Below, piece after piece: positions 23,750-34,100 of a DNA stretch of 64,000 nucleotides. This stretch comes from Asterella californica (Eukaryota; Streptophyta; Marchantiopsida; Marchantiales; Aytoniaceae). The position numbers were made by a program, and so were the translations under genes. The DNA lies in the NCBI GenBank assembly GCA_036924285.1, contig JAYKYS010000087.1, forward strand, positions 1 through 64,000, given 5' to 3'. The notes under the pieces are model-generated. The model saw nothing but the letters and a program-made list of their open reading frames with translations, ran no database searches and was not told where the DNA came from. Every line of letters starts with the position of its first letter. Within the stretch, counting starts at the first letter, position 1.

Positions 23750-24523
23750 TCTTAGCAGTCTAGCGTCTGGAAAGGCGCCCACTTGGCTGTTACTGCCCCA
23801 AGTCTGTCAGGAGGGTGCAAGATGGACCTTGGGCGGCTCCGTCTTGCGGATATGCAATCTGCAACAAAAAAACAAGTGTGGCAATGGATTCTAGACAATC
23901 CAATTGTCGAAATCGATTAGAAGCTCCCACCGGAAGGTGCATGACTGTAACGATCAAGACAAGATCTGGCCAACGACTATTGACAATGTGGCCGCATGAA
24001 CCTTAGCATCCATCAGGAAAGCATACCAGAAGATCAATGAAGTAGTGGGTACAGTGACCAACATGGTGGAACATACATACAGTGGACCAACTGAGGCTGC
24101 CTTGGCACAACATCTGAAGCGGAAGACTCCATGTGACGGCGGCAACTTTTGAATGCCATCAGGGCTGTGGCAAACCTTCTGGAAAGTAGTGCGACAAGGA
24201 TGAAACTTGGTTCGAGATATTCTATCAAGACGCAATGATGTTATACGACAAGTTTGAGAGCTAACTCTGCAGCAAGTCTGCAGAGATCCGTGATTCCAAA
24301 TTTGAATACTTGACACACAAAGTAATGGCCGACATGAATTTTGAGAGCCGCAATGACAATGGACGTGTATGGTCAAGACGTTACTAGCCCTGCAGCTTAC
24401 AGCCGACAGCAAGCATATGACTCAAATTTGCAACAGATTGGGAAGAGGCGTGAGATGAGACGTCAGAGAAGACGAGGAAGCACATTTGGAGGAAGCAAAC
24501 AGAATACTCTTCGGGCGAACTGA
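23750..24523 (+). pseudogene. degraded copy C of the C2HC zinc-finger family
   Basis: From about 23750 the sequence tracks the 5' flank and gene of copy B (for example GGACCTCTTAGCAGTCTAG and TCTGGAAAGGCGCCC). Recognisable coding fragments follow: the HLKRKTPCDGG finger end near 24111-24140, a jump over most of the central domain, LYDKFES near 24240, FEYLTHKVMADM near 24299, DVYGQDV near 24362 and the AYDSNLQQI end. Relative to copy B the coiled coil and the HPENHN region are deleted and the frame is broken. The 3' flank continues in register with copy B and leads directly into the minus-strand ORF at 24617. Confidence 0.75.
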
Positions 24524-24616
24524 TGTGTAGAACTTGAACTCAAAGCCCTAATTGCCCATATAAAAGTGGTGCTTCCATTGGGCATTGGTACTTATAAAAA
24601 CAGTCATCTAAGTCGA

Positions 24617-25333
24617 CTAGCCAGCCAAAAATGCACGGAGGCCCTGCTTGATATCAGCTGCTGTCGGGTTGCCAGATTTTGAATATGGATAGGCACCATC
24701 CACCATCACACAGTCTTTGTCAAAGTCCAGAGGCTCACCATTCTGCGGGTCGTGGTCAAGATGCTGCTGCAGATACTCAGCCAACAATTTGATGTCAGCC
24801 GCCTTCATCTTCGCCACATCTGATTTGGACTTAATGCCTGCGCTCCCAAGCTCCCGAAGAGCAAAGTTGACAATCTGCAGTCGATTTGGGTCTGGCACTG
24901 AGCTTGTAGATCTGTCCGCACCGACAACACCTGCAGAGCTGACATGGCTGCTTGAGTGAGCAAGACTAGACTGGGCAGGTTCAGTGGCCAATTGACCAGA
25001 GGTGACATCACTCACCGTGTCACCTGAGATGACATCTCTGCTGTATTTCTTGGTGACAGAAACATATGGCCTAACCTTCAAGCCAGTGTCGCTGCATGAT
25101 TCACCTGCAGCCAACAGCCCGCCTGTCAGGTGGCGCAGAGTAATGCACACATCTGTTGCAATCTGATTGGGGTTGCCGCCTTTTAGCTCTCCTGCAGCTT
25201 CCGCCCTCCCAACGGCAGCAACAACAAGCCCTTTCAAGGCATTGCTTTTGTCTAGAGTGGGGTCTGCCTTGCTGAGTGAGATCTTCAGGAGGTCAAAAAC
25301 AGCAGCAAGTTCTTTGTCTGATTGGTCTGCCAT
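24617..25333 (-). CDS. unknown protein, recombinase-neighbouring ORF (238 aa)
   Basis: This intact minus-strand ORF is read from the Met at 25333 (MADQSDKEL); the frame is open to 25489 with another Met there, but the downstream Met gives a more protein-like N-terminus. I do not recognise it. An N-terminal half is predicted to be mostly helical (about 1-75, with ALKGLVVAAVGRAEAAGELK), a Ser/Thr-rich linker follows (about 100-150), and the C-terminal part has a helical block (KSKSDVAKMKAADIKLLAEY) and the end GNPTAADIKQGLRAFLAG. It shares an AT-rich upstream region with the tyrosine recombinase, from which it diverges, and converges on zinc-finger copy C. A fragment of its 3' end at 18588 shows it travelled together with the zinc-finger gene. 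It may be an accessory DNA-binding protein of the element; this is inference only. Confidence 0.6.
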   Translation of the reverse strand: MADQSDKELAAVFDLLKISLSKADPTLDKSNALKGLVVAAVGRAEAAGELKGGNPNQIATDVCITLRHLTGGLLAAGESCSDTGLKVRPYVSVTKKYSRDVISGDTVSDVTSGQLATEPAQSSLAHSSSHVSSAGVVGADRSTSSVPDPNRLQIVNFALRELGSAGIKSKSDVAKMKAADIKLLAEYLQQHLDHDPQNGEPLDFDKDCVMVDGAYPYSKSGNPTAADIKQGLRAFLAG

Positions 25334-25489
25334 GTTTGGCTTGCACACTGTACACCAAGACCACAGAGTTTTACCACGTTCGATTTTTGCGTGGTACACA
25401 GGCAGGACAGCACACAAGTAGCTAATGCTGCTTGCATGGTGTCCGGCCCGCCTGTTGACAAGCTCGCAAGAAGCCAGCTTGAACAACAA

Positions 25490-26104
25490 CTTGGCTTTTG
25501 CATGTCAACCGGAGGGTCGATTGGCAAAAACCCAATTGCATAGGTAGGGTCATGTGTTCACAGGACTTCGATTTTGCAACATTTGAGTTTGCTGAATCTA
25601 CATGAGACATAATTGCTTTTTGAGCTGAGCACTTCAGCAAATTTCAAACGGCAAAATTCGAAATTCAACGTAAATTGAACATTCTACTTTCATATTTATA
25701 TAATTTGAGCCCGGCACCTAAGAATACTTCAAAACATTTGCATTATCCAAATTGCAAAGACCGATGCCACATCTACATTTAGACATTTTGTGTTAAACTA
25801 CACCAGTTACAGAACCATTCATTTGCAACCAGCAAATCAATGTTGCCATGCAAACAAATAAGTGAAAGCAAATTCAGCATACATTCAAATTTGACTAATT
25901 AGGCACCAAAAATGCAACACACAAATTGGACCAAATAGACATTTGTAATGCACAAACCATATGAGAGACTCCAAGCAAAAACAAATTGCAGCTTTTGCAA
26001 GTAAGATTTACTGAGTCTGATTATTTGCAAGTCAAACAATTTGACTGCATCATACAACTGCTTATCGAGGAAAAGGATTGCAATTGATCAAAAGGAGGGA
26101 CTGG
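25490..26104. promoter_or_regulatory. AT-rich divergent intergenic region
   Basis: This ~600-bp stretch separates the minus-strand ORF from the recombinase and is visibly more AT-rich than its neighbours, with CATATTTATATAATTTG near 25690 as a TATA-like candidate. It has no open frame of note. It would have to contain the promoters of both divergent genes and, if the block is a mobile element, possibly a replication or recombination site. Confidence 0.45.
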
Positions 26105-26127
26105 GAGAAGATCTGCGAGATCTTCTC
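26105..26127. promoter_or_regulatory. perfect 10-bp inverted repeat with 3-nt spacer
   Basis: GAGAAGATCT and AGATCTTCTC flank the spacer GCG, ending 33 bp before the recombinase ATG at 26161. Arm and spacer geometry is in the range of tyrosine-recombinase core sites or of a dimeric operator, and the RNA could form a stable stem in the 5' UTR. Which of these applies cannot be told from sequence. Confidence 0.6.
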
Positions 26128-26160
26128 TCCTGTCCTTGCAAGCCCTCCCACACGCAACAG

Positions 26161-27138
26161 ATGGGTCACCCAGCCACGACTAAACGTGACAAGGCCTTGC
26201 AAGGTATACAACAAGACCCTGAGCTGTCTGACAGCTCCAAGCACACCTATGCTCAACGCCTTATGGCCATGTCAGCCAAGCTAGGGCAACCAATAAGTGA
26301 GCTGGCCATGCAACCCATAACAATCATTCCATGGATCAAAAAGCAATACCCAGAAGTTGCTACGCAGAAGAATGTGGTCACAGCGGTGTTGGCTGCTCTT
26401 AGACGTATGCCTGCCATGAAGCAGCAGCACCGGCAAGCCCTAGCAATATGGCTACAGGCTTCCAAAGAGCTTGAAGCTCAGCAGCAGGCACGGCTAAAAG
26501 CAAATGAGCCTTCCGCCAGACAACAGCGGGGCTATGTTGACTTCAAAGAGGTGATCAAGGTACGTACCGCTCTAGCGAAGGGATCACGTCAACGTCTCCT
26601 ATTAGCCTTTTACACTATGATTCCACCACTGCGCTGCGATCTCAACCGGGTGGCCCTCCTACAATGTCCTGCGTCTGCAGCCACCATATCACAGGATGAC
26701 GTGGATACAGTGAAGGAGAACAACTTTTTGTGCTTGCCAGCAGACAAGAAGAAGCCTGCCATTTTAGTGCTGAGAGAGTTCAAAACTGCAAACTCTGCTG
26801 GCATCTGGCGAAGAACACTACCAATGAACCTGACACAGGAGCTGTGGACATCTCTGCAGGCTGAGCCGGCAAGGAGATGGCTTTTCACCACCAAGTCCGG
26901 CTCACCATACACAGCAAAGAACTTCAGCAAATGGTGCTGTGCTGTCTTGCACAAGCTTTTTGCCAGACCACTAACCTTGACATTGCTGAGACACAGCTAT
27001 TTGAATAGCATGGATTGGAACAAATTAACAATAGCAGCCAGGGAGAATCTGGCATCAGACATGTGTCACAGCACAGAAACTCAAGACACCTACAGGTGGA
27101 TATCTGGAAAGCACCATACTGCACGGAAGCAAAGGTAA
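26161..27138 (+). CDS. tyrosine recombinase / integrase (325 aa)
   Basis: This single-exon ORF uses the first ATG, at 26161. Residues about 1-130 form a SAM-like core-binding domain (SKHTYAQRLMAMSAKL, helical). The catalytic domain has Arg158 in IPPLRCDLNRV, Lys208 in REFKTANSAGIW, Arg277 in LTLLRHSYL, His303 in MCHS and the presumed nucleophile Tyr311 in DTYRW. The usual box-II HxxR histidine is replaced by Thr274, as in the recombinases of several eukaryotic and large-DNA-virus lineages (from memory). Length and layout are those of a complete enzyme. It would cut and rejoin DNA through a 3'-phosphotyrosine link. It lies between a divergent unknown ORF and a convergent histone-like gene 58 bp away, and its start is preceded by an inverted repeat. 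Crypton-like or virus-derived origins are possible; no reverse transcriptase is seen nearby, which argues against a DIRS element. Confidence 0.88.
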   Translation: MGHPATTKRDKALQGIQQDPELSDSSKHTYAQRLMAMSAKLGQPISELAMQPITIIPWIKKQYPEVATQKNVVTAVLAALRRMPAMKQQHRQALAIWLQASKELEAQQQARLKANEPSARQQRGYVDFKEVIKVRTALAKGSRQRLLLAFYTMIPPLRCDLNRVALLQCPASAATISQDDVDTVKENNFLCLPADKKKPAILVLREFKTANSAGIWRRTLPMNLTQELWTSLQAEPARRWLFTTKSGSPYTAKNFSKWCCAVLHKLFARPLTLTLLRHSYLNSMDWNKLTIAARENLASDMCHSTETQDTYRWISGKHHTARKQR

Positions 27139-27196
27139 GAAACGGCTGTCTGTCAACTGAACAGAGATGCAAGTCCACCAACAGCATGTACAGCAA

Positions 27197-27541
27197 TCAA
27201 GGGCTTGTGTTGGGGTGCTTGGCAATAGATTCAGTAAGTGCTGAGGGCGCCACAGATGTGTCACCTTTTGTCAGCAAGAGCTGTAGGGATGCTTGGACAT
27301 TTGCTGGGGTCAGAGCCTGTGAAGTATGCTCGTGCACTATCTCCTGGGCAAGCTGTTGTAACCAGGCATCAAGGGCTTCAGCCCACACCTGCATAGCTTC
27401 CTTGGTGATCTTCACATCTGGATGATTGTCTTGCAGAACTTTGTGCAAGTAAGAATCCCAGGCGTGGCTGCTGCTACCTGGGACCTTCTTGTGTGTGCTA
27501 CCTGACAGCCTTGCATTAGGCACTGGTGTTGCCTCAGCCAT
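27197..27541 (-). CDS. histone H2B-like protein (114 aa)
   Basis: This intact small ORF has a 26-residue tail followed by a histone fold: alpha-1 with SYLHKVL (30-36), loop with NHPDVKI (39-45), alpha-2 starting TKEAM (46-50) and running to about 72, loop and alpha-3 with ALTPANVQASLQLLL (76-90), and an alpha-C-like end with SALTESIAKH (100-109). KVL..HPD..I...AM, the Q.A..LLL helix and the extra C-terminal helix are the H2B signature; conventional algal H2B has KVLKQVHPDTGISSKAM at the corresponding place. Most other positions differ, loop 2 is shortened, and the tail has only a few lysines. It is therefore not the genomic H2B but a strongly diverged relative. It converges on the tyrosine recombinase. 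Virus- and element-encoded histones are known, so DNA packaging or mimicry of nucleosomes is a reasonable guess; a divergent host variant is the alternative. Confidence 0.75.
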   Translation of the reverse strand: MAEATPVPNARLSGSTHKKVPGSSSHAWDSYLHKVLQDNHPDVKITKEAMQVWAEALDAWLQQLAQEIVHEHTSQALTPANVQASLQLLLTKGDTSVAPSALTESIAKHPNTSP

Positions 27542-27953
27542 CAGATCACAGCAAGAAAAGCTGTGTGCACAGGTTTACTTGTAGTTGACAGCACTCCAAG
27601 ATGGCTTTTCAATTTTGCAGCCTACAGAGCTGTCACACCAAGATTTGTGACCTATCGTGACTGCAGGCTTACAGAGTGCTGTGCTGTCTGCAAGTGTAAG
27701 CTGAAATTGGGCTGAGGACGTGTTTCCAGCGTGATTCCGTATGTTCAGTCCGCTTTGATCTATAGAACTTGTTGCGACTGTTTTCAGTCATACTTCAAGT
27801 CCCGATGAGGTCAGAGTAAGATCGAGAAGGAGTCAGGCTGCATTGCGATGCAGCTCTGATCAAAGCGTGACTACAGGACTATGAATCGATACGAGCTCGG
27901 AGCGCTTCTGCTTGCCAATTTAGTCGCGAACCTAAACAGGTCTTCGAGCAGTT

Positions 27954-28094
27954 TTGACCTCCAGGAAATTTGCGTTGACCTCCAGACACCTCCAATCCAA
28001 AAGACCCCTCCCGCGACCTAAAAGACCGCTGACCTAAGACCCTGCTAGGGCATTGACCTCCAACCCAATTTATGGAGGGGTCAACGCGTTGACC
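27954..28094. promoter_or_regulatory. cluster of TTGACC sites with a 16-bp perfect palindrome
   Basis: TTGACCTCCA occurs at 27954, 27975 and 28053, and the perfect palindrome GGTCAACGCGTTGACC lies at 28079-28094, about 70 bp before the NAA35 start. The palindrome is two inverted TTGACC cores around CG. TTGAC is the W-box core bound by WRKY-type factors in green plants (known); use here is inference. The rest of 27542-28165 shows no gene and probably holds the NAA35 promoter. Confidence 0.55.
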
Positions 28095-28165
28095 CTGCTG
28101 ACTGTTGGGACCAACCACTCCGACCTGTACTTGCGATCAAAGGCATCGTTGCGACGGCCTGTTCG

Positions 28166-31100
28166 ATGCCACGGATGGCCGATACAGGTGCACCGGTCTC
28201 GGCCGACCCTCAAGACCCATCAACCAGAGACGCTGCCAACTGCTGGTACGATGCGCAGCCGGCGCTGCATGAAATTACAGAGCAGCTTCAGCATGGTCAG
28301 ATGCTCCAATCTGAGCACTTCAGCCTGTTCGAGGCCATGAGCGCCGTCGAAATCGGTGATCCCAAAATGGATGCTGGTCTAGACACAGCCACGGCACCCA
28401 CTGCAGACGCTCTTGTAGACCAAGGGTTGGCACCGCTTGAACTCTCTGGTTCACAGCTGATTGCTACTCTTGATCGTCTTGCAGCCATGCAAGCCAGCTG
28501 GCACAGCGGGAACACTATAGCTCAGACTGTGTTTGTCTGTCTGTACATGCTGAAGCCTGACAGGTGCAAGAAATGTACATATGGCCACGCAACCATCAGG
28601 TTGTTCTTTGCGTGAACAATTTTGCCACCTTGTTACTTGCTTTGTAGAGCTGCTCAGAATGTAACCTTATCAGCATATTGTGAAGCGGTGCGCGCAAGCT
28701 GCAGCGCTGTCAGAAATACTGTATTGCAGGCTATGGTGTGTGAGGTATAATATCTGCTGCGCAGCTGCAGCACATATGCTTTGTCTCTGTTGCAGCATTA
28801 GACCTTTGCGGTTCTATAATCAGCACACTTTTAGCCGCGTTGAAGGGCTAAACTAGAGGGTCGCAAACCAGTTATGGGTGCTCAAGAAGCAGAACTCACG
28901 GTGCAGAGTTGGCCTGTTTGCCTGAGTAGTCATGACCAGTCTCAAAAGTCCTGCGCAACAGCATCGCTGATTCTCCATGCATGTGTTGTCTTCCACTTGT
29001 GCGCATATGTATTGTTCATCATCTGTACCTGGCCTTGCCTTGTTTCCTGATGGAATGCACCCCAACATGACAGCTGCGCCATGTCAGCGCCTCAGTCAGA
29101 GCTTGCTATGAACAGGAAGAAGACTTCATCACACATACCTTCGGCTTACCCCTTCAGACCAGTTCCTCAGGCAAGCAGGACAAGCTGGTCAAGGCCAAGC
29201 CCCTGGCTGGTGTCAGCCTTGCTGAGGAGCAGCTCCTTGCAGCCAGACAGCAAAGCCAGCATCAGGCAGAGACGTCTGGCTCGCTAAGCAGCCAGGAAAC
29301 TACAGCCGTTGTAGCAAGGCTGCGATTTTCCAAGTCATTTCTACAGGTAGATATGACTTCGTTGCTTGTTATTACTATCATTGCTTGGACATGTTACTTG
29401 TAGAAACAATCCGCTGGGCGTGCTGTACTATCATGCTTTTGCATAGGCTATGCATGCGGTGTGGGGCTGCATACGTGTCTTGTGACGTCGTAGCACATTG
29501 TTGATGGGCTTTCAAACCAGTCCTGCCAATGTTCAGTCCAAACCTGAGTACAAGTCATACATACTGCCTTTTCCCACCTAGTCACCACCACCTGCAGGCA
29601 ATGGAGCAAATACAGCAATGGAATGCTACCAGCTTGGAAGCAACACACAAGCACATCCTGCATGCGCAAACGGAGCTAGAGAAAGTTGTTGAGACAGCCC
29701 ATTTAGCAGCTGCAGCGCCTGTGGGCTTTCACCCAGATGTCAACAGGCGGCTGCTTGGACCCCTGCCGCCCCGCCCTGTCCAGGTAGGACTGATTCTATA
29801 CTTTCAAGCCCACCTGGGGGCTGGGAAATCACACCATACATGTCCCCCACGCTTCCTGTGTGACGCCCTCTCACCTGACACGGTCAAGGCAACCAGCAAT
29901 GCGGTTGGGATCAGGGTTGCTATCATACACATTACAGCTCTGCGCTCTGTTATCCAGGTCATGGTTCAGGGCACTGTTGTTACTGTTGCTGTTGCGCTTC
30001 AGCTACTAACACTGTTGCAATTGCTTTTGCTGTGACTGATACGCGTATACTTGTATGTGGTCTTTGTTCTTGCGCAGCTGCTGCATGTTTAGCACAGCTC
30101 GTGCGTGTGTGTTACCTGAGTGCAAGCTTCCTGGCATGCTAGATGTTCATTGATTACACCTCAAACATTGATTACATAGAACAGTGCCATGTTGTCTAGA
30201 CTGCCAGGTCGCTGAAACCCCCGCTGCTTCTTCTGTCTCAGTCCTGTCTGTTTGGTAGCACACATCAGTGGCCCATCAGAGCAGGAGAGCAGCTGTAGTC
30301 CTGATATGCTGCCCAACAAGCTATAGTGGGTACTGTTGGGGAAACAGGTTGCGAACGTTTTACTATGGTCGACCTGCATGTGAGCTGTTGCAAAGCTCAA
30401 ATCTCGCTGATGACATGACAGCCTCACTGGGAACTGTCAAGTAAGTGAGCGCACTAGAGTTCTGACCTGAAGGCGGCTTCCAGCTGGTGCAGTGCACAAT
30501 TTTTGGGGCAACAGTCCCAGATGCAATTTGGGTTTGCGGCAATGCCCTGACTGGCTGCAACAATGTACTTGCAGCAGATGCGTTCCTGCAAATGCCTGTG
30601 CAATGTACAGGTAGATATGCACACGTCCTCGCATACACATGCTGTGTCGATCTGCACTGAGCTCAGGGCATAGAAACAACTTTGTGCATTTTTGTATGGG
30701 TCTCACAGGAGGTGAATCAGCAGGAAGCCTGGGCCTATTACAGAAAGCTCCTGAAGGACCTGCTGACAGTGTGCCAGCTGGCCAGTATCCAGCAGTGGCC
30801 ACAGCTGCAAGAGTTCCTACACACCTTTGCCAAGCAGCGGCCTGGGGCTGTAGCGCGCTCTGCTATGCACTTGGCCATCTCAGGTGTGCTCACATTGAAC
30901 AGCAGGCTGATGCCACACCCCGGGGGAGGGGTGGGAACCCAAGGGGGGAGGAGCGGGGAGACAAGGGTGGATAGGGTTACACATGGGGTAACAGGGGCAA
31001 GGGGTGCTGATGGTGTTGGGGGCGCTGAGTGGGGCGAGGGGGGTTGCATGGTTCTATTGCCAGCTTTTTGGGGCCAGGGGTGCTGGTGTGGGGTGGGGCA

Positions 31101-34100
31101 GGCTTGGGCCGGAGGGGGGGGAGCAGTGAGCGCATGCAAGGCTTTTCTGGCATGCCCTCTGATGCTTGCTATGTGTGTTCCAACCATTCACCATTCCTCC
31201 ACTGACAGCAGCTACCCAAGAACAGTCTCACAGGTTTTGCAGCAGGGTACTTCTTGGTGGTGGTTGCAGTGACTGCACCTGACTCCTATTTGCTCATGCC
31301 CAGCCCGTGACTAATGCTCTATGCACCCACTGCAGCAGGTTGTGCATCTTGACAATCGTGACAGTTGTCTCATTGTGTGTCAGTGTGTGGCTTGTGTGCA
31401 GGCAAGGGTAGTGAGACCCAGGGAGGTGCAGTTCCCCCCTGGGCCCCTCAGGAGGGTATGATGTGCTCACACCTTTGTTTCCCGCCACCACAGCAGCTGC
31501 CTGGTTCTGAGGCCAAGCTGTTTGTGGAGATGGCATGTGTAGCGGTGAGTCATCACACAGCCTGTCCTGTCACACTGTGCACTTGCTGGCGCATGGTTGT
31601 CCTGCTGCAAGTGCAATCTCTTGTAGGGTGCTTCTGGCTTGGTTTGAACTGGCGCCCACCATGACAAAAAGCACATTGTCTTAAATTTAGTAGCTTGTTG
31701 TATAGCTTCCCTCCTCTGTCCATAATGGTTGCTCCTCCACCCTCCTTGATCTTCTCTTCCCTTCCTCATCTGCTGTTCTCTCGTCATCAGTACTTCTTTC
31801 CTCATCATGTCTCCTCTCCTGTGCTCCTCTTCCCTAGTTCTTCTGCTGTCTGTCTGTTTTTCATCCTCAAAATGGAACTACACAGCGGCTGTGCAGGCTC
31901 AGAGCCAGTGCAGCGCTAAGGTCTCAATGCTTCTGTTCCTCTTTTCTGTTCCTCTCCTGTTCCTCCTTTGTTTTTCTTCTGTTCCTCTTCTGTCCCTCTT
32001 CTGTTCCTTGTCTGATTCCATATGGTAAGGGAGCTGCAGCAGCTGCGCAGGTTCAGGGCTGGTGCCATTCCATGTGCCTCAACAGGTCGCGACAGCGGCG
32101 GCGGCATCGTCGGGGCATGGAGGACTGGGCCAACCTGCTGGAGCACGCGCTCAACGCCGACGCCTCGCCCAGCTTCCAGCACTGGCTGCACCATCGCAGC
32201 GCCTGGCAGTGGCAGCCCCCCGCCGAGCAGGCCGACCACCCCGAGGAAGCCCTGGTGAGCGAGAGCAGCCCCAAACGCCAGATTGCATTCACAAGTGTTC
32301 TTGTTACAGGTTGGAGCCGGTACAGCACCACTACTAGTGTGAAAACAGTCACAAAGTCATGGCGTGGTGACTTTCCCACATATCTCAGTGACTTTGTCCT
32401 GGGAACAACATTCCAACTCATTGCATTGACCCTGGGGATTGGCATGACCGCAGTCGCAATGATTCTGACAGAAAGGTATCAGCACACCTTTGGCTGCAGA
32501 TTGCAAAGCCAAGCAGCAATGAGTCGTGCATGCTGTGCTGCAGGGTCCGTGTGCATCCTGGGTAGAGAAGAGCTGTGCAGCGGTGCTGCTACAGCACTTC
32601 CTGATGGGCTTTGAGCTGGATCTATACCAACCCAAAGAGTTCTGCATGCTGTACTGGTATGTCAGCTGCACCCCTCTAGAGTGTGCTTGTCATTCTGGCC
32701 TACATGTTCAAGCCAAACAACGACACTTTCAGCAAATACAGGACACAGCGCTGAGTACAACACAGCATGCTGCTTCAGCCTGGACATGCCCAAGCCATAT
32801 GCTTGCTAGCTTGCAGCCTTGATTGCGCAGCACTTTTGAATCTTCCTCCGTGCAACTGGATGTTCAATCAACTCTGCATGTTCAATTAGCTCAATGTTTG
32901 GTTGAGCATACCCAGACACATGCTGCCTGTGATTCAGTGTTGTGGCCACACAAAGATGGCAATATGTAGTAAAGCATTCAAGTCAAGTTCAAAGGACAAA
33001 CCCTGCAGACATTCCTTCATAGCTGTGCAACAAGTGCTCCAACCCTGCTGTCTACAGGCTCATGCAGTTGACTCTCAGCTGACAAAGCAAATGCGCCTGC
33101 AATGCTGCCTACATGTCATGCAGGTACTGTGACTACCTGTATGGAACCATTGCTGTGAGCGCACCCTTGTTCCTGAATGTCCAACCCCAGCCGGCTGCCT
33201 CTTCCAAAGGCAGCCTGCCGAGCCCCAGCTCCAAAGGCAAGCACAGCAAGCAGAAGGGCAGCGCCAAAAGCAAGGCCACTGACAAAGCGCCACCCTTGAC
33301 AACAGACAGTGCACACCTCAAACATACTGTGCAAGAGGCAAGCACTCACTTCTACATGCTTTGTATAATAGCATTCAGCAACCAAACTCCAAGGTTTAGT
33401 AACTACGCCTTAACGTTGTTTATGTTGTGTGGAGGGTGTGACAGTGCAGATAGGGCAAAGTAGTTGTGCTGCATCTTGCTAACTCATTCACTGGCTTCAC
33501 ACATTTGTTGGTCAGCACCATCTTGCAATTAGTGACTTGAGGCTAGTCTCTCTTCAGCTGGTCTGTGACGCTCCAGGGGTGACCACTGATGTTGTTTGCA
33601 TCAATTGCAGAAAGAACGGGGACACATGTGTCCAGCGTCAGTTTGTAAGCAGCCTGCACGCTGCATGCTAAGGTTCTCATCAGTGCTGGCTTCAGACCAT
33701 TGAGACCTAGTCGGTACCACTATTGATTGTTGCCAATGCCACCAAGCCACAAGAGCAGCAGCAAAGTGCTTGTCCCCTGTTGCTTGCGGCACTTGTATTC
33801 TGTTGTCAGGTGAGCCAAGCATGAGTCACCATGACACACCTTAACACAAAAGCAAAACCATGGCACCCTCAAGGCCCTCTGCAAACTAGAAGCCGAAAGT
33901 GGTGCTAGGCGTTTCCTATGGTGAAATCAAACCATGAAAACCTCCAGGCCCTTTGCAAATCAAAGCCTAAGCTGTTTTCAGCTTTTCTCTAAAGCCTTTG
34001 GACAGGTACACCAACACAGCCATCTCGTTCCTGGTTGCAATTGTAGTAATTTTGGTGGTGCCTGCAGATGCAGCAGGCGCAAGTGGGGAGGCAAATGTGC

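Noticed and set aside
24617..27541. DIRS or Ngaro retroelement
   Set aside because: A tyrosine recombinase is present, but no reverse transcriptase, RNase H or methyltransferase-like frame is seen within reach on either strand.
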